From JACMQW01 sp964536965 (GTDB lineage: Bacteria; Bdellovibrionota; UBA1018), in contig CAZIAL010000007.1 in NCBI GenBank assembly GCA_964536965.1, positions 33,363 through 97,362 on the forward strand: a stretch of 64,000 nt of DNA. Reading direction: 5' to 3'. Below, in pieces: positions 62,014 through 64,000 of this stretch (positions within the stretch are counted from its first letter, which is position 1; each line of letters begins with the position of its first letter). The notes beneath the pieces are model-generated. The model did not search any database, was not told where the DNA came from, and was given only the letters and a program-made list of their open reading frames with translations. The position numbers and the translations under genes were made by a program.

Positions 62014-62442
62014 TTAGAACCGGTTCGAGAGTTCGGACTTGTCGAAGAAGTAAGCGATCTCGCGCGCGGCCGACTGCGGCGAGTCGGAGCCGTGGACGGC
62101 GTTCGCTTCGATCGAATCCGCGAAGTCCTTCCGGATCGTGCCCGGAGCGGCTTTCGCCGGATCGGTCGCGCCCATGATTTCGCGGTTGGCGAGAACGGCG
62201 TTTTCGCCTTCGAGAACCATCAGGAGAACCGGACCGGAGGTCATGAAATTCACGAGCGAGCCGAAGAACGGGCGTTCCTTGTGCTCGAGGTAGAATCCTT
62301 CCGCTTTTTCGCGGGAGAGTTTCGTGAACTTGGCGGCGGCAATGCGTAGCCCCTTCTTTTCGAAACGGGTGATGATCTCACCGATCGCGTTCTTCGCGAC
62401 GGCGTTCGGTTTGATGATCGAGAAAGTTTTTTCGTTGGCCAT
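62014..62442 (-). CDS. ndk: Nucleoside diphosphate kinase
   Basis: 142-aa cytosolic enzyme equilibrating NTP pools. Phosphate-accepting His is H117 in NAVHGSDS, with the N-terminal TFSIIKPNAV and GPVLLMVLEGENAV, and MGATDPAKAAPGTIR. AAGGAG lies upstream. A sucD-ndk neighbourhood makes sense because succinyl-CoA synthetase yields ATP or GTP that Ndk interconverts. Confidence 0.97.
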   Translation of the reverse strand: MANEKTFSIIKPNAVAKNAIGEIITRFEKKGLRIAAAKFTKLSREKAEGFYLEHKERPFFGSLVNFMTSGPVLLMVLEGENAVLANREIMGATDPAKAAPGTIRKDFADSIEANAVHGSDSPQSAAREIAYFFDKSELSNRF

Positions 62443-62531
62443 GTAAAGTCTCCTTGAATCTCTGCCTAAATAGGAATGTTTGCGTTACTTCTAATCTTTT
62501 CGGGCGCCGAATGCCACGGTAATGAGCCGGC

Positions 62532-63404
62532 TCATTTCCCGAGCGCCGCTTTCATCGTGATGCCCAGTTCGGCCGGACTGCGGGTGATTTTCGCACCCGC
62601 GGCCTGGAGGGCCTGGAACTTCTCTTCCGCGGTACCTTTGCCACCCGAAATGATCGCTCCGGCGTGACCCATGCGTTTTCCGGCGGGAGCGGTGGCTCCG
62701 CCGATGAAACCGACGACGGGCTTCTTGAACTCCCGTTTAATGTAATCGGCGGCTTCGACCTCGGCGTTTCCGCCGATTTCACCGATCAGAATGACTCCGT
62801 CGGTATCCGGGTCGCGCGCGAACGCTTCGAGGGTGTCGATGTAGTTCGTGCCCGCGATCGGATCGCCCCCGATGCCGACGCAGGTCGACTGGCCGATGCC
62901 AAGTTTCGTCAGCTGGTGGACCGCCTCGTAGGTCAGCGTTCCGGACTTCGAGATGACGCCGATCCGGCCGGCCATGTGGATCTGGCCCGGCATGATGCCG
63001 ATTTTACAGGCACCCGGCGTGATGATGCCCGGGCAGTTCGGTCCGATCAGTCGGGACTTCGTGGAGGCGAGGTAACGTTTCACGGCGAGCATATCGCGAA
63101 CCGGAATTCCTTCCGTGATGCAGACGATCAGCGGAATGCCCGCATCGGCCGCTTCGCAGATCGCGTCCGCCGCGCCCGGAGGCGGGACGAAAATCATCGT
63201 CGCGTTCGCACCGGTTTTCGCGACGGCTTCCTCGACCGTATCGTAGACCTTGAATCCTTCATGCGTCTGTCCGCCACGTCCTGGAGTCACGCCACCGACC
63301 ACGTTGGTTCCGTAGTCTCGGCAACCGATCGCATGGAACGAACCCTGCGAACCGGTGATCCCCTGGACGATCAGCTTCGTGTCCTTACCTACCCAAATAG
63401 ACAT
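62532..63404 (-). CDS. sucD: Succinyl-CoA synthetase alpha subunit
   Basis: 290-aa TCA-cycle subunit. CoA-binding Rossmann region (LIVQGITGSQGSFHAIGCRDYG), phospho-His H247 in GHAGAIISGGKGTAEEKF, and GPNCPGIITPG. Pairs with SucC, whose stop is 20 bp upstream. A perfect 16-bp palindrome (62521-62536) overlaps the stop codon but has no T tract. Confidence 0.97.
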   Translation of the reverse strand: MSIWVGKDTKLIVQGITGSQGSFHAIGCRDYGTNVVGGVTPGRGGQTHEGFKVYDTVEEAVAKTGANATMIFVPPPGAADAICEAADAGIPLIVCITEGIPVRDMLAVKRYLASTKSRLIGPNCPGIITPGACKIGIMPGQIHMAGRIGVISKSGTLTYEAVHQLTKLGIGQSTCVGIGGDPIAGTNYIDTLEAFARDPDTDGVILIGEIGGNAEVEAADYIKREFKKPVVGFIGGATAPAGKRMGHAGAIISGGKGTAEEKFQALQAAGAKITRSPAELGITMKAALGK

Positions 63405-63423
63405 TTTCGTATTTCCTTAGAAT

Positions 63424-64000
63424 TTACTGATTTCTGGCCGCTTCGACCGCTTTTTTCGCGGCGTCGCCGAGATCGTCGGCGGTCGTGATTTTCAGACCCG
63501 ACTTCGAAAGGATCTCTTTCCCCTTTTCGACGTTCGTTCCTTCGAGACGCACCACCAGCGGCACCTTCAGCGAAAGTTCCTTCGCGGCGGCGATCACGCC
63601 TTCCGCGATGATGTCGCACTTCATGATTCCGCCGAAGATGTTCACGAGAATCGCCTTCACCTTCGGATCTTCGAGGATGATTTTAAACGCGTGGGTGACT
63701 TTCTCCTTCGAGGCGCCGCCACCGACGTCCAGGAAGTTTGCCGGACTACCGCCATGCAGTTTGATGATGTCCATCGTCGCCATGGCGAGACCCGCGCCGT
63801 TCACGAGGCAGCCGATGTTGCCATCGAGGGCGATGTACGCGAGATCGAACTTCGAGGCTTCGACGTCCTGCGGATTCTCTTCGAGCAGATCGCGCATCGC
63901 GACCACGTCCGGATGGCGATAGAGGGCGTTGCTGTCGAAGTTCATCTTGGTGTCGAGGACATGGAGCTCGCCCTTCTTCGTCAGAATGAGCGGATTGATC
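63424..64000 (-). CDS. sucC: Succinyl-CoA synthetase beta subunit, 5' part outside window
   Basis: The frame is open to the window edge, so the N-terminal part is missing; the visible part is about 190 C-terminal residues. It begins INPLILTKKGELHVLDTKMNFD (metal-binding Asn/Asp of the ATP-grasp), then LVNGAGLAMATMDIIKLHGG, FLDVGGGA and VNIFGGIMKCDIIAEG with VRLEGTNVEKG in the C-terminal CoA-ligase domain. First gene, as far as visible, of the sucC-sucD-ndk-nadE group. Confidence 0.97.
   Translation of the reverse strand, partial: INPLILTKKGELHVLDTKMNFDSNALYRHPDVVAMRDLLEENPQDVEASKFDLAYIALDGNIGCLVNGAGLAMATMDIIKLHGGSPANFLDVGGGASKEKVTHAFKIILEDPKVKAILVNIFGGIMKCDIIAEGVIAAAKELSLKVPLVVRLEGTNVEKGKEILSKSGLKITTADDLGDAAKKAVEAARNQ

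Noticed and set aside
62521..62536. Terminator after sucD
   Set aside because: The palindrome is perfect but has no loop and no T tract, and it overlaps the stop codon.

Overview
This is a GC-rich, densely packed bacterial chromosome segment with no rRNA, insertion sequence, prophage or CRISPR array. It carries a complete Gram-negative type II secretion operon (gspC to gspN), a CarD/CdnL-type RNA polymerase regulator, the conserved infC-rpmI-rplT-pheST-ihfA-merR cluster, lipoproteins and many exported hydrolases. This fits a free-living member of the former Deltaproteobacteria, most likely the Bdellovibrionota. That placement is inferred from gene content; a Myxococcota relative is the main alternative.

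Layout. 0.1-7.4 kb: metG, an unknown coiled-coil protein, an anchored Pro-Gly repeat protein, a TonB-like protein, a sigma-region-4/anti-sigma-like hybrid membrane protein and an aminotransferase. 7.5-12.9 kb: small secreted proteins, two tandem S1 serine proteases, uvrC, and a divergent zinc-ribbon/Tudor-like protein. 13.0-20.2 kb: a polar amino acid ABC transporter whose binding protein and permease are fused, a YyaL-type thioredoxin-domain protein, a MepA-like lipoprotein and an astacin-like metalloprotease. 20.2-27.1 kb: uvrB, cysS, gltX, a membrane protein and carD. 27.1-43.8 kb: a long regulatory region with a near-perfect sigma-54 promoter, then gspCDEFGHIJKLMN running directly into ispA and gshB. 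43.8-47.0 kb: a TetR regulator with twin palindromic operators and a divergent alpha/beta hydrolase, then a glycerophosphodiesterase lipoprotein and a beta-barrel protein. 47.1-55.7 kb (minus strand): a lysine-rich coiled-coil protein, infC, rpmI, rplT, a small exported protein, pheS, pheT, a GNAT enzyme, ihfA and merR. 55.7-64 kb: a small exported protein, tRNA-Arg(UCG), an SRPBCC protein, map, an M23-like peptidase, an OmpA-like protein, nadE, ndk, sucD and a partial sucC.

How the parts fit together. Several exported enzymes (two S1 proteases, the M74-like endopeptidase, the metzincin, the M23-like protein) are plausible cargo or partners for the secretion system, but no substrate link can be read from the sequence. 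The secretion operon appears to be switched by sigma-54 and an enhancer-binding protein. At least three genes (S1 protease 1, uvrC, uvrB) have promoter -10 elements so close to the start codon that their mRNAs should be leaderless or nearly so.
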